Assembly: GCA_016212275.1 (NCBI GenBank)
Contig: JACRGR010000074.1
Location: 1 to 38,050 of the forward strand
Direction of reading: 5' to 3'
Source: Nitrospinota bacterium
GTDB taxonomy: Bacteria > Nitrospinota_A > UBA7883 > JACRGQ01
Length of the DNA: 38,050 bases
The notes below the pieces were generated by a model. That model was given only the letters and a program-made list of their open reading frames with translations. It ran no database searches and was not told the DNA's origin. Numbering within the stretch: position 1 is the stretch's first letter; each line of letters opens with the position of its first letter. Positions 16,617-25,116 of the stretch are shown in pieces. A program made the translations under genes and the position numbers.

Positions 16617-18446
16617 ATGCCGCACAATGTGATCCGCATCCTATTAGTGGACGACGACCGCGTGGACCGCATGGCGGTGGAACGGCTGGTGCAACGCGAA
16701 CACCTGCCGTATATCCTCACCACCGCGAGTTCGCAGAAAGAGGGACTGGAAAAACTGGCCACGGAACAGTTCGACCTGGTGATGGTGGACTACATGCTGG
16801 GAGACGGCACCGGGTTGGAGATACTGACAAAGATACAGGCCACCACACCCGTGATATTCGTGACGGGAAGCGGCGATGAGGGGATTGCCGTCCAAGCGAT
16901 GCGCATGGGCGCCTACGATTACCTGATAAAAGACCCGGAACGCAACTACCTGACCGTGCTACCGCAGACCGTCGCCAAAGTCATCGAGCGCAGGCGCGCC
17001 GAGGAAGCGGTAAACAAGCTCTCGCGCGTCATCGAGCAAACCGCCGACACCGTACTGATCACCGACCGGAACGGCACCATCGAATACGTCAACCCCGCAT
17101 TCCGCGAACTTACCGGCTACTCGGAGCAGGATGCCGTGGGCAAAACGCCGCGCATCCTGAAATCCGGCACGCATGACGCGGGGTTCTACAAATCATTGTG
17201 GGAAACGGTCCTCGCCGGGACGCCGTTCCGCGCGGAGTTCTACAACAGGAAAAAGGACGGCGCCATCTACTGTGAGGAAAAAACCATTACGCCGATCCGC
17301 GGCGCGCAAAATGTCATTACCCACTTCGTCGCCACCGGCAGGGACATTTCCGCCCGCAAGCGCGCTGAAAACGAACTGCGTACCGCCAAGGAGCGTGCCG
17401 AGGAAGCCACCCGCATGAAGGACAAATTCGTGTCCCTTGTATCGCACGACCTGAAAGGACCGCTGGGGACGATGCTGGGGTTCATCAAACTGACAAAGAG
17501 GGACAGCTTCGACGCGCTGGATAGCGAGACGAAAGGTCGGCTCGATATTGTCATCCAGGAAGGGGAACGGATGAACCGGCTGATCGAAGAACTGCTGAGC
17601 ATCAGCAGGCTCAAGACCGGAAAGATCCAACCCCGGTGCCGCTTTTTCGACGGCTTCTACCTCGCCGTCAAGGCGGCGATGTCGGCGGATTTCAACCTCA
17701 AGACGAAAGGCATTACCCTGCTCAACAAGGTGCCGCAGAAAACACGCCTGTACGCGGACCCCACGCTCTTCGAGGAAGTGATACAAAATATCATCTCAAA
17801 CGCGGTGAAATTCTCCCGCCCCGGAGACACCATTACCCTGTTCGTGCCGGAAGACCACCCCACCACCATCGCGGTGAGCGATACCGGCGTGGGCATCCCG
17901 CCGGAGGTAGCGCCCAAGCTCTTTCTGTACGATGTGAAGACCTCCACCGCGGGAACAGCGGGGGAAACAGGGACCGGCCTGGGCCTCCCCCTTTCGCATG
18001 ACATCATGCTGGCCCATAACGGGGACTTAACCGTGGTTTCAAAACCGGACAAAGGAAGCACCTTCTTCGCCACCTTGCCCCATCTGCGGCCTATCGTCCT
18101 TTTAGCGGAGGACGATTTCGTGGCGATGAAGATGGTACACGCGTTGCTCTCGAAAATTGACGTGGCGGTCATGGCCGCAAAGAACGGCGCGGAAGCGCTC
18201 CAGAAGATCGCCGAGGTGAAACCGCACCTCATCATCACCGACCTCAATATGCCGGTGATGGACGGCTTTGAGCTGATACAGCGCCTGAAGGCCGAGGAGG
18301 CGACCAGCCAAATCCCGATCATCGTGCTCACCAGCGCCGGGGCGGAAGAGCGGGAACGGGTTTTCCAGATGGGAGTGGACGACTTCGTATCCAAGATGGC
18401 GATGAAAGAGGAACTTGTCCCCCGCGTCGGCAGGATCATCGGTTAG
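16617..18446 (+). CDS. Hybrid receiver-PAS-histidine kinase-receiver protein
   Basis: The 609-residue protein joins a receiver (1-120, Asp58 in MVDYMLGDG), a PAS domain (about 131-245), HisKA with His277 in FVSLVSHDLKGPLG, a HATPase domain (DTGVGI, GTGLGLPLSHDI) and a C-terminal receiver (about 490-609, phospho-Asp in IITDLNMPVMDG). It has no membrane segment. Having receivers at both ends suggests it both takes phosphate from another kinase and passes it on, so with the two genes upstream it could form one relay. The ATG follows the previous stop by one base. The second receiver's usual invariant Lys is present within FVSKMAMK. No DNA-binding output is encoded nearby. Confidence 0.9.
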   Translation: MPHNVIRILLVDDDRVDRMAVERLVQREHLPYILTTASSQKEGLEKLATEQFDLVMVDYMLGDGTGLEILTKIQATTPVIFVTGSGDEGIAVQAMRMGAYDYLIKDPERNYLTVLPQTVAKVIERRRAEEAVNKLSRVIEQTADTVLITDRNGTIEYVNPAFRELTGYSEQDAVGKTPRILKSGTHDAGFYKSLWETVLAGTPFRAEFYNRKKDGAIYCEEKTITPIRGAQNVITHFVATGRDISARKRAENELRTAKERAEEATRMKDKFVSLVSHDLKGPLGTMLGFIKLTKRDSFDALDSETKGRLDIVIQEGERMNRLIEELLSISRLKTGKIQPRCRFFDGFYLAVKAAMSADFNLKTKGITLLNKVPQKTRLYADPTLFEEVIQNIISNAVKFSRPGDTITLFVPEDHPTTIAVSDTGVGIPPEVAPKLFLYDVKTSTAGTAGETGTGLGLPLSHDIMLAHNGDLTVVSKPDKGSTFFATLPHLRPIVLLAEDDFVAMKMVHALLSKIDVAVMAAKNGAEALQKIAEVKPHLIITDLNMPVMDGFELIQRLKAEEATSQIPIIVLTSAGAEERERVFQMGVDDFVSKMAMKEELVPRVGRIIG

Positions 18447-18535
18447 GGCAGTGAACCATTAATAAGGTCCGAAACAGCGCCGCCACCGTTCCCCGCAAAT
18501 GACGCCGCCATTCCGGACTTTTCAGAGAGTGCGGA

Positions 18536-20419
18536 TCAGTTGAACTCCATCTCCACTTTCAGTTTGCCGCTCTTTTCGGCGTCCCGCTTCAGCCCCGCCT
18601 GCCACGCGATCACCATGTCCTGCCGTTTGCGCGCGAGCAGGGATTCCTTGACCTGCGCCCGTTGGGTTTCGTATTCCTTCATGTCCGGCAGTTTGCGCTC
18701 CGCCAGCGCCACAAGGTAATAGTTGCCGCTGGCCTGCACTTTTTCCGCACCACCCTCTTTCAATGAAAATGCGGTACCCACCAGCACCGCGGGCGACCCT
18801 TGGATATTTCCGTTGCGCGCCACAAAGCCGGACTCCTTCATTTGGACTCCGGCGTCACGCGCCACGCCGGCGAACGGCGCGCCCTTTTTCAGGCGCTCCG
18901 ATGCCGCATCCGCCTTTTCGGCGGCGACGCGCTCAGATTCTTCCTTGCGGTATGCCCGATCCACTTCCGCTTTCGCTTCGGCGAAGGTGGCGGGACGCGT
19001 GGCCAGTATATCCGCCAGTTTGATTATGTATAACGACCCGTTTATTTCCAACGGGCCGGAGACGTCCCCTTTCGCCATGCCGAATACGCGCTTGACCAGC
19101 ATATCGGCTCCCGGCATGTTCTTGGGCATTTCACCGGCCCGCAACGTCAATGCCGCAAACGGCAGGTTCTTTCCTTTCGCCGCATCGGCAAAATCCATCT
19201 TGGCCGCTATGATGTCCGCTAACTGTTTCCGGGCCGATTCCTTACCCCGGATGTCCTGTATCCTGCTCTTTATGATCCGGGCCGCCGCTTCGTACGGCAT
19301 GGGCGTTTTCGGGTGTTTATCCTCCACCTTTATGATGTGGTATCCGAACTGGGTGCGCACAAGCCCGCTTATCTGCCCCTTGTCCAGCCCGAACGCCACG
19401 CGCTCGAATTCCGGCACCATGCGTGCGCGCGGGAAGTACCCCAAGTCTCCTCCTTTTGTTTTTGAACCGGGGTCGGCGGAATATTTTTGCGCCAGCTTGG
19501 CGAAGTCCGCCCCTTTTTGAAGTTCTTTTAACACCTGTTCGGCGTTCATCCGGATTAACTGTTGCGCCCCTTCGGGAGCGTTGCCGGGGACGGCGAAAAG
19601 AATGTGGCGGGCGCGCACAGCTTCATCGGTTACAAAGTCCGCGGCGTGGGAATCGTAATACGCCTTCACCTCGGCTTCCGCCACGGTCATCCCGGCGCGC
19701 ACGATATTCGGGTTAAGGGCGATCAATTCCACCTTGCGTTCCTCGGGGCGGGTGAACAGAGCCGCGTTTTTCGTGAAGTACTGTTCAAGCTCCTTGTCCG
19801 TTGCCTTCACCGCCGCGGGATTGGGGGCGATGGCGGCATAGCGCACTTTCACCTGCTCGCCGGAATGCACAAACTGGTCTTTTAATTCCTGCTCCGTCAC
19901 CTGCACGGAGTCCGTCACCAATTGGGTGATCTTCCGCACCATCAGGTCGCGCCGCAGGATGGCCTCGTATTCCTTCGGCGCGAGATTGTTGGCGCGCAGA
20001 ACGCCGAAGTAGGCGTCTTTGTTGAACCTGCCATTCTGCTGGAAATCGCGGTTATTCTCGATATCGAAACGCAACTCATCGTCGCTCACGGTCATCCCGG
20101 CGTCCTTGGCGGCCATAAGCTGGAGTTTTTCCATCACCAGCCCTTCCATCGCGGCACGGTCCAGATGAAACTGGCGGATCATATCCTGCGTCAGTTCGCC
20201 GCCGGTCATATCCTGAAGCCGCCGGAGCATGGAATCGTAATAGCGGCGGTATTCCGCCTGCGTCACGGGGATGTCGCCCACTTTCGCCACGGCTTTTTCG
20301 CCCTTATCGCCGCCGTAACCCCACACGAGGAATATCGTGCCCACAAACGCGAGCACGAGCGTCCACAACACCACTTTCACCAGCCAGCCGGTGGTTTTCT
20401 CCCTCAGTATCTGTAGCAT
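18536..20419 (-). CDS. ppiD: PpiD-like membrane-anchored peptidyl-prolyl isomerase
   Basis: The 627-residue protein begins MLQILREKTTGWLVKVVLWTLV..., a short cytoplasmic stretch and a single membrane helix (about 13-34), as in PpiD/SurA_N_3 proteins. The long periplasmic part has a helical chaperone region and a parvulin domain (about 275-375: ARHILFAVPG, FAKLAQKYSAD, GGDLGYFPRARMVPEFE, FGYHIIKVED). It assists folding of exported outer-membrane and periplasmic proteins. I place the start at 20419, with GGGAGA just upstream; the frame is open for 46 more codons that lack family character. It lies 13 bases after cpoB, in an envelope-maintenance operon. Confidence 0.9.
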   Translation of the reverse strand: MLQILREKTTGWLVKVVLWTLVLAFVGTIFLVWGYGGDKGEKAVAKVGDIPVTQAEYRRYYDSMLRRLQDMTGGELTQDMIRQFHLDRAAMEGLVMEKLQLMAAKDAGMTVSDDELRFDIENNRDFQQNGRFNKDAYFGVLRANNLAPKEYEAILRRDLMVRKITQLVTDSVQVTEQELKDQFVHSGEQVKVRYAAIAPNPAAVKATDKELEQYFTKNAALFTRPEERKVELIALNPNIVRAGMTVAEAEVKAYYDSHAADFVTDEAVRARHILFAVPGNAPEGAQQLIRMNAEQVLKELQKGADFAKLAQKYSADPGSKTKGGDLGYFPRARMVPEFERVAFGLDKGQISGLVRTQFGYHIIKVEDKHPKTPMPYEAAARIIKSRIQDIRGKESARKQLADIIAAKMDFADAAKGKNLPFAALTLRAGEMPKNMPGADMLVKRVFGMAKGDVSGPLEINGSLYIIKLADILATRPATFAEAKAEVDRAYRKEESERVAAEKADAASERLKKGAPFAGVARDAGVQMKESGFVARNGNIQGSPAVLVGTAFSLKEGGAEKVQASGNYYLVALAERKLPDMKEYETQRAQVKESLLARKRQDMVIAWQAGLKRDAEKSGKLKVEMEFN

Positions 20420-20432
20420 CTCATTCTCCCAG

Positions 20433-21377
20433 TCATTGTTGCCCTTCCGTCGCCTTGAGTTTTTCTTCCGCCAAGGCGGCCTCGTATGAGGCCGGATAAT
20501 TATCGCGTATTTTTGCCAGAATTGCGCGCACTTCTTCGTTCGCTCCGAATTTTTCAAATATCTCCGCGGCGCGCCACAACGCCGCGGGCGCTTTGGTGGA
20601 CTTCGGGAAGTTCTTCGCGGTCATTTTAAACGCTTCCGCCGCCTCTTTCAGCTTCCCCTGGTTGGCATACGCCTCGCCGATCCAGTACTGAGAATTGTCG
20701 CTCAAGTCCGTACCGGGATAGCGTTTGACATACTCGGCAAACTCGGCGGCGGCCTGCGCATAATCGCCCCTCAGAAAGTTTTTATAGGCGCTGTTGTACA
20801 GGTCTTCCGCAGATGCCGCCTTTGGCTTGGGCGCCGGTTTTTCTTTCGCCGCCTCTTCGGCCTTTCCCTTTTCCGGCTTTGCCGGGGGTTTTGCCTCCGG
20901 TTTCTTTTCCGGCTTTTTTTCGGCAATGGGCTTCCGCGCGTCAGGCGCGGTTCCCCGTATTTCCGCCAGCAGGGATTCGATCCGCTGGTTGTGCGCCATG
21001 CCGGATTCCATGGTGAGTATCTGAAGTTCACGCACCCGCTCTTCCAGTTTTTTCAGTTTATCGTCCACGGTTTTCAGATAGTGGGCGTTCTCTTCCAGCC
21101 CGGCTGAAAGGCTGTTCACCTTGGACACCATCACATCGTGATCCGCTTTTGAATCGGCCTGGTTTTTCAGCGCCACCTCGATGCCGGCTTCGGTACGTTT
21201 CTGGGATTCCTTGGCTTCTTCAAGGATCGCGCGGGACTCGGCCAATTGCGCGCCGAGGGAATCGGCGGCGGATTTTTGTTGTTCCAGCTTGCTCTCTACC
21301 TGCTTTACATCGGTATTGGTGGCGCAGGCGCAAAACAACGCCGCACACAAGAGCGCTGATCGAAGGTTCGTTCTCAT
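20433..21377 (-). CDS. cpoB: CpoB/YbgF, Tol-Pal associated TPR protein (probable lipoprotein)
   Basis: A 314-residue exported protein. The N-terminus is hydrophobic and ends LLCAALFCACATN, where Cys20 is the best lipidation site although the -3 position is Phe rather than Leu. A coiled coil covers about 25-115, then an Ala/Lys/Pro-rich linker (about 140-190), then TPR repeats in the YbgF style (LYNSAYKNFLRGDYAQAAAEF, LSDNSQYWIGEAYANQGKLKEA). CpoB links the Tol-Pal system to peptidoglycan synthesis in Enterobacteria. Here it follows pal, but a terminator hairpin ends only nine bases before its ATG and no clear ribosome-binding site remains. The E. coli protein is not a lipoprotein, so that detail differs. 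Confidence 0.88.
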   Translation of the reverse strand: MRTNLRSALLCAALFCACATNTDVKQVESKLEQQKSAADSLGAQLAESRAILEEAKESQKRTEAGIEVALKNQADSKADHDVMVSKVNSLSAGLEENAHYLKTVDDKLKKLEERVRELQILTMESGMAHNQRIESLLAEIRGTAPDARKPIAEKKPEKKPEAKPPAKPEKGKAEEAAKEKPAPKPKAASAEDLYNSAYKNFLRGDYAQAAAEFAEYVKRYPGTDLSDNSQYWIGEAYANQGKLKEAAEAFKMTAKNFPKSTKAPAALWRAAEIFEKFGANEEVRAILAKIRDNYPASYEAALAEEKLKATEGQQ

Positions 21378-21386
21378 CCCCGGCTT

Positions 21387-21420
21387 AAAAAAAAAGGTTC
21401 CGGCGGTTTAAGCCGGAACC
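21387..21420 (-). terminator. Strong intrinsic terminator between pal and cpoB
   Basis: On the minus strand GGTTCCGGC and GCCGGAACC form a perfect 9-bp stem with a seven-base loop, followed at once by nine T residues. It sits after pal and ends nine bases before the cpoB ATG, so it either ends most pal transcripts or acts as an attenuator for cpoB-ppiD. Confidence 0.88.
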
Positions 21421-21443
21421 CCCTGTTCGGCGGTTATCAGGCC

Positions 21444-22091
21444 TTATTCCTGGCTGTACTGCACGCGGCGGTTTTTCGCCCATGCCGCCTCGTTATGCCC
21501 GGCATCGGCGGGTTTTTCTTCGCCATAGCTGATGGTGTAGAGACGCGATTCGTCCACACCGAGCGACACCAGGTATTTCTTCGCGGCCGATGCGCGGCGT
21601 TCGCCCAACGCGAGGTTGTATTCCGAAGTGCCCCGCTCGTCGCAGTGCCCCTCGATGACCACCTTCACGCCCGGATTGGCCTTGATGATGCCGGCATCCT
21701 TCGCCAATGTCTCGCGCGACGGCGCGGTGATATCGAACTTGTCGAAGTCGAAATATATCCTGTCCAGATTGACCACGAAAGAGCCGCCCGCTTCGGTGGA
21801 GGTGGCGGCGGTTTCCACCGGCGCGCCGGGTTGCGCGGGTTTCATCCCCTCTTCCTGTTTCATTTTTTCAAGGTCGGCCTCTTTGCCGCGCTCCTGGTCT
21901 TCCTGTTGCTGGCGGGCCAATTCGTCGGTGGTGGGTTGAACTTCAACCGTTCCCTTCCCTTCCTGTTTGGGCGCAGATGCCTGCGATTCCGGCCCTTCGG
22001 CCTTTTTATCGCCGCTGGCGCACGCCCCGGTAAATAGGGCCAGAGATACAATAGCAACCGGCATTACGAACAATCTGGCAATACGTTTCAT
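21444..22091 (-). CDS. pal: Pal, peptidoglycan-associated outer-membrane lipoprotein
   Basis: The 215-residue precursor has a lipoprotein signal with lipobox FTGAC, then a Gln/Lys/Glu-rich flexible linker (about 28-100) and a C-terminal OmpA-like peptidoglycan-binding domain beginning RIYFDFDKFDIT and containing VVIEGHCDERGTSEYN and GERRASAAKKYLV. Pal anchors the outer membrane to the cell wall and pairs with Tol proteins. I start at 22091, where the signal peptide begins with AAGGGA-like sequence upstream; the longer frame is not convincing. The linker is longer than in E. coli Pal. tolQRAB genes are not in the window. It is divergent from nrnA, with a 131-base shared control region. Confidence 0.95.
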   Translation of the reverse strand: MKRIARLFVMPVAIVSLALFTGACASGDKKAEGPESQASAPKQEGKGTVEVQPTTDELARQQQEDQERGKEADLEKMKQEEGMKPAQPGAPVETAATSTEAGGSFVVNLDRIYFDFDKFDITAPSRETLAKDAGIIKANPGVKVVIEGHCDERGTSEYNLALGERRASAAKKYLVSLGVDESRLYTISYGEEKPADAGHNEAAWAKNRRVQYSQE

Positions 22092-22188
22092 CCGCCCGCT
22101 CCCTTCAGAATTCCAAGCCATTCTTTTTATTATTTCTATCGCCCAAATAATCAGGATTATTGTAACGCATTCCGGTGCTAAATCAAAA

Positions 22189-22216
22189 TTGCGTGCGGGT
22201 GGACGTGTGGTAACAT
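22189..22216 (+). promoter_or_regulatory. Possible leaderless promoter for nrnA
   Basis: TTGCGT (22189-22194) and TAACAT (22211-22216) are 16 bases apart, and the -10 hexamer ends six bases before the nrnA ATG. That would start the transcript at or next to the start codon. Both boxes are weak (3-4 of 6 consensus bases), so support is modest. Confidence 0.3.
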
Positions 22217-22222
22217 GGGAAC

Positions 22223-23191
22223 ATGGAATTTGAAAAAGCGATTGAATTTTTGCGCACAAGGGACAATTTCCTTCTCAGTTCGCACGTCAATCCCGACGGT
22301 GATGGCGTGGGTTCGATATTGGGAATGCTGGGATTATTGCAAAAACTCGGCAAAAATTACACCGTGATCACCGAGGACAAGCCGCAGGAAAAACTCTCCT
22401 TTCTCCAGCGCTTTGACGAGTTCACCCCCTACAACCACGAAATGAAAGGGAAGCTCTCGTTCAGTTCGGCGATCATCATTGATTCGCCGCACCTTGAGCG
22501 CATCGGCACCCCCGCGCAACTGTTGGCGAAAGACGCGCAGATATTGAACATTGACCACCACGTCAGCAGTGAGCGGTTCGGAACGGTGAACCTCATCATC
22601 CCTTCCGCCGCCGCGTCGGCTCAGGTGGTGGCTGGCCTTTTCGACCGCCTGAAAATTGCGATTGACCAGGATTCCGCCGATGCGCTGTACGTCGGCTTGA
22701 GCGTGGATACCGGGCGTTTCCGTTTCAACAACACCACCGCGGAGGTCTTCCGCCTTGCCGCCCGGCTGGTGGAGGCCGGGGTGCAACCGGACCTTATCGC
22801 GGACGAACTGTACTACCAGACCTCGATGGCGAACAAGACCGGGCTGGCGAAAGTGCTGGAATCCATCGAACTGCATTTTGACGGGAAGGTGGCCACCTCA
22901 TTTCTCGGCCATGAATTTCTCAATTCGCCCGATGGCAAAGACGTGGATACCGAAGGGTTCGTGAACCAGCCGATGTCCATCGAGGGGGTGCTGGTGGCGG
23001 TACTGATTCGCGAGAATGAAAAGGGAAAAACCCGCGTGAGCCTGCGCTCGCGGAACGATATAGACGTGAACGCCATCGCCGGGCAGTTTGGCGGCGGCGG
23101 CCATGTGCGGGCCAGCGGGTGCCGGATGGAAGGAAGCATTCAGGAAGTGAAAGCCAAACTTCTGGCCGCCATCGGCCCCCACGTTAAGTAA
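22223..23191 (+). CDS. nrnA: NrnA-like DHH phosphoesterase (oligoribonuclease/pAp phosphatase)
   Basis: The 322-residue protein has the DHH-family catalytic motifs in order: SSHVNPDGDGVGS (motif I), IIIDSPHLERIG (motif II), NIDHHVSSERFG (DHH, motif III), VGLSVDTGRF (motif IV), and the C-terminal DHHA1 glycine motif FGGGGHVRASG. NrnA degrades short oligonucleotides and dephosphorylates 3'-phosphoadenosine 5'-phosphate (pAp), a by-product of sulfate activation, which fits the sulfur setting. The start at 22223 is chosen by family alignment; ribosome-binding pairing is weak. Its last 8 bases overlap the end of the convergent kinase gene. Related single-domain DHH enzymes cleave c-di-AMP products, so exact substrate preference is uncertain. 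Confidence 0.9.
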   Translation: MEFEKAIEFLRTRDNFLLSSHVNPDGDGVGSILGMLGLLQKLGKNYTVITEDKPQEKLSFLQRFDEFTPYNHEMKGKLSFSSAIIIDSPHLERIGTPAQLLAKDAQILNIDHHVSSERFGTVNLIIPSAAASAQVVAGLFDRLKIAIDQDSADALYVGLSVDTGRFRFNNTTAEVFRLAARLVEAGVQPDLIADELYYQTSMANKTGLAKVLESIELHFDGKVATSFLGHEFLNSPDGKDVDTEGFVNQPMSIEGVLVAVLIRENEKGKTRVSLRSRNDIDVNAIAGQFGGGGHVRASGCRMEGSIQEVKAKLLAAIGPHVK

Positions 23192-24989
23192 CACCCGGTT
23201 TCCCGGGATCCTTCCCCCCGTCCCGCGGGACGCCCGCGGGCAATTCCAACATGAATACGGCCCCGGAGCCGCACGCGCCCCCTACGGTCATCTTTCCCCC
23301 CATTTCCTCGATGAGAGAACTGGCGATAGAAAGGCCAAGCCCCGTCCCCTTGCCCGGCTCCTTTGTGGTGAAAAACGGATCGAAAACCTTGGCGATCATA
23401 TCTGGCGGGATGCCCGGCCCATTGTCGGCAAAAGAAACGCTTACCTTTCCAGCGGTGGCGTTCGTCGTTATTGTCACCTTGCCGTCCGGCCGCCCGCGGA
23501 GCGCGTCGCGCGCGTTATTCAGGATATTCAAAAACACCTGCGCCAGTTTGTCTTCGTCCGCCCAGACCAGCGGAACGCCAAAGGCGAAATTCCGCTCGAT
23601 CATTATGTTGTCCAATTGCAAATCGTGCTCCAGCAACAGCAATGTCCTGTCCGTCAGCCCGTGCAGATCCACCAGCCGGTTTTCCGGTTTGTGGGGGTGG
23701 GCGAATACCCGCAATGCGTTCACGATCTTGGTGGCGCGCTGTATCTGGCGCATGATGGCGTCCAACCGCTCCATGACTTCGGGAGGATGGCGGTCCATTT
23801 GCATAAGCTGGACATCGGTGCCGATGATATTCAGCGGATTCAAGATCTCGTGCGTCACCCCGGCGGAAAGGGTGCCGAGCGAGGCCATTTTCTCCTGCCG
23901 CAACAACCCTTTCTCGGTATCCCGCCTACGTTTTGTTTCCTCCCCAATTTTTGCCAGCATGGCGTTTACCGACTCCGCAAGCGCCGCTATTTCGCGCGAG
24001 CCGCGCACCGGTACGCCCACGGGCGCCCCACCTTCGAGCGAAAGATTACGAACACTTTTTGACAATGCGGAAAGGGGTGAGAGTATTTGCCGGTTCAGCA
24101 GGGCCATCGTCACGGCAATGAATGTCCCCGCTACGGCGGTAAACAGTATAAGGAAATAGTCAATAGTAAGTTTCCCTTGGTTAGTTATGGACTTGGGCGC
24201 TTCGGTGCGGAATATGAACGCCGGTTTTCCGTAAACATCGTTGAGAACTCCATAAGCCCCTAAATATCCAGCCGCGGTGGGGACGACGGGAAACGGCTCG
24301 CCATTGGCCGACTTCAACCGCGCTTGCAAAAAGTCCGGGGGAAGCGCTTTGTCAAAATACCACCGCACCGCCACCGGCATTTTGATCATGTGCTCCATCC
24401 GGTAGATCGCAATGTCGTTCAGGTACCTTCCCCACAAGAACGTGCCATTTACCGGGCCAATCCCGTTGTTCTTGAGTATAGGCCGCGCGGCAATGACCAA
24501 CGCTCCATCCGGCATGGACACAATGCCCGCTATCCCTTGATTGCTGAAATCATTCAGCCGGTTAATCGGACTACCCGAACGGGCCATCTCCGCAAGGAGT
24601 GAGGGGGGGACGGTCACCTCTCGCTGAGCATCCAAGTCGTATCCGCCCGCATACAAGGTTTTGCCGTGACGGTCGAGGACAACGATAAAGTTCAGGTCCA
24701 GGGCCACAAATGTTTCCGGCAAAAAATTAGCGGAAACGTACCGCTTATTCCCGGTCGCGGAGAACCGGTAGGTATCATCCCAGGTGGACCAGTCGTTGAG
24801 CGACCGTTTCATCACCAGCATTTCATTGTGCATGTGGCTGATGGCCTGCTCCAAATGGTGTTGCACATCTCGCCGCTCTATCATCTCAAAGGCTGGCTGA
24901 AGGAGGAAACGGGATGTCGCCGATAAAAACAGCAAAAGGCCGACGAAAATAGCGGCGAGAATAAGAAGTACCCTTGACTTGACGGACAT
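23184..24989 (-). CDS. Membrane histidine kinase with CHASE4-like sensor domain
   Basis: This 601-residue kinase starts at the ATG at 24989, with AGAAGGG upstream. It has a membrane segment (about 7-24), an extracytoplasmic domain of about 250 residues with the CHASE4 hallmarks (SLNDWSTWDDTY, FVALDLNFIVVLDRHGKTLYAG), a second membrane segment (about 278-299), HAMP, HisKA with His380 in LSAGVTHEILNPLN, and a HATPase domain (DNGPGIPPDMI, GTGLGLSIASSLI). CHASE4 binds unknown small ligands. There is no receiver partner adjacent, so it is an orphan kinase. Its stop overlaps the end of nrnA, and it is divergent from the cyclase gene with back-to-back TATAAT boxes. Confidence 0.9.
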   Translation of the reverse strand: MSVKSRVLLILAAIFVGLLLFLSATSRFLLQPAFEMIERRDVQHHLEQAISHMHNEMLVMKRSLNDWSTWDDTYRFSATGNKRYVSANFLPETFVALDLNFIVVLDRHGKTLYAGGYDLDAQREVTVPPSLLAEMARSGSPINRLNDFSNQGIAGIVSMPDGALVIAARPILKNNGIGPVNGTFLWGRYLNDIAIYRMEHMIKMPVAVRWYFDKALPPDFLQARLKSANGEPFPVVPTAAGYLGAYGVLNDVYGKPAFIFRTEAPKSITNQGKLTIDYFLILFTAVAGTFIAVTMALLNRQILSPLSALSKSVRNLSLEGGAPVGVPVRGSREIAALAESVNAMLAKIGEETKRRRDTEKGLLRQEKMASLGTLSAGVTHEILNPLNIIGTDVQLMQMDRHPPEVMERLDAIMRQIQRATKIVNALRVFAHPHKPENRLVDLHGLTDRTLLLLEHDLQLDNIMIERNFAFGVPLVWADEDKLAQVFLNILNNARDALRGRPDGKVTITTNATAGKVSVSFADNGPGIPPDMIAKVFDPFFTTKEPGKGTGLGLSIASSLIEEMGGKMTVGGACGSGAVFMLELPAGVPRDGGKDPGKPGVT

Positions 24990-25016
24990 TGTTGTGGCCC
25001 TTCTTGAGATTGAAAC

Positions 25017-25022
25017 ATTATA
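25017..25022 (-). promoter_or_regulatory. -10 box for the CHASE4-like kinase gene
   Basis: A perfect TATAAT on the minus strand, 27 bases before the kinase ATG, preceded by no strong -35 match. It pairs divergently with the plus-strand TATAAT at 25079. Confidence 0.4.
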
Positions 25023-25078
25023 CCCCCGCCACCAGGCAAAAACCCCCAAGATTTTCAATGTGCCCGCCCCGATTGCGC

Positions 25079-25084
25079 TATAAT
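25079..25084 (+). promoter_or_regulatory. -10 box for the cyclase gene
   Basis: A perfect TATAAT 32 bases before the ATG at 25117, leaving a leader of about 25 bases with AAGGA at proper spacing. The -35 region is weak. Confidence 0.45.
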
Positions 25085-25116
25085 TGATTACCCGAATTTA
25101 TGAAGGAATGGGATTG

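Noticed and set aside
16617..18446. Phytochrome or other chromophore-binding photoreceptor in the kinase cassette
   Set aside because: The H-box type resembles phytochrome-partner kinases, but no GAF, PHY or LOV cysteine motif is present in the three proteins.
18447..18535. Bidirectional terminator between the hybrid kinase and ppiD
   Set aside because: Only a five-base GTCCG/CGGAC pairing is found; the longer similarity is a direct repeat of CGCCGCCA, which does not fold.
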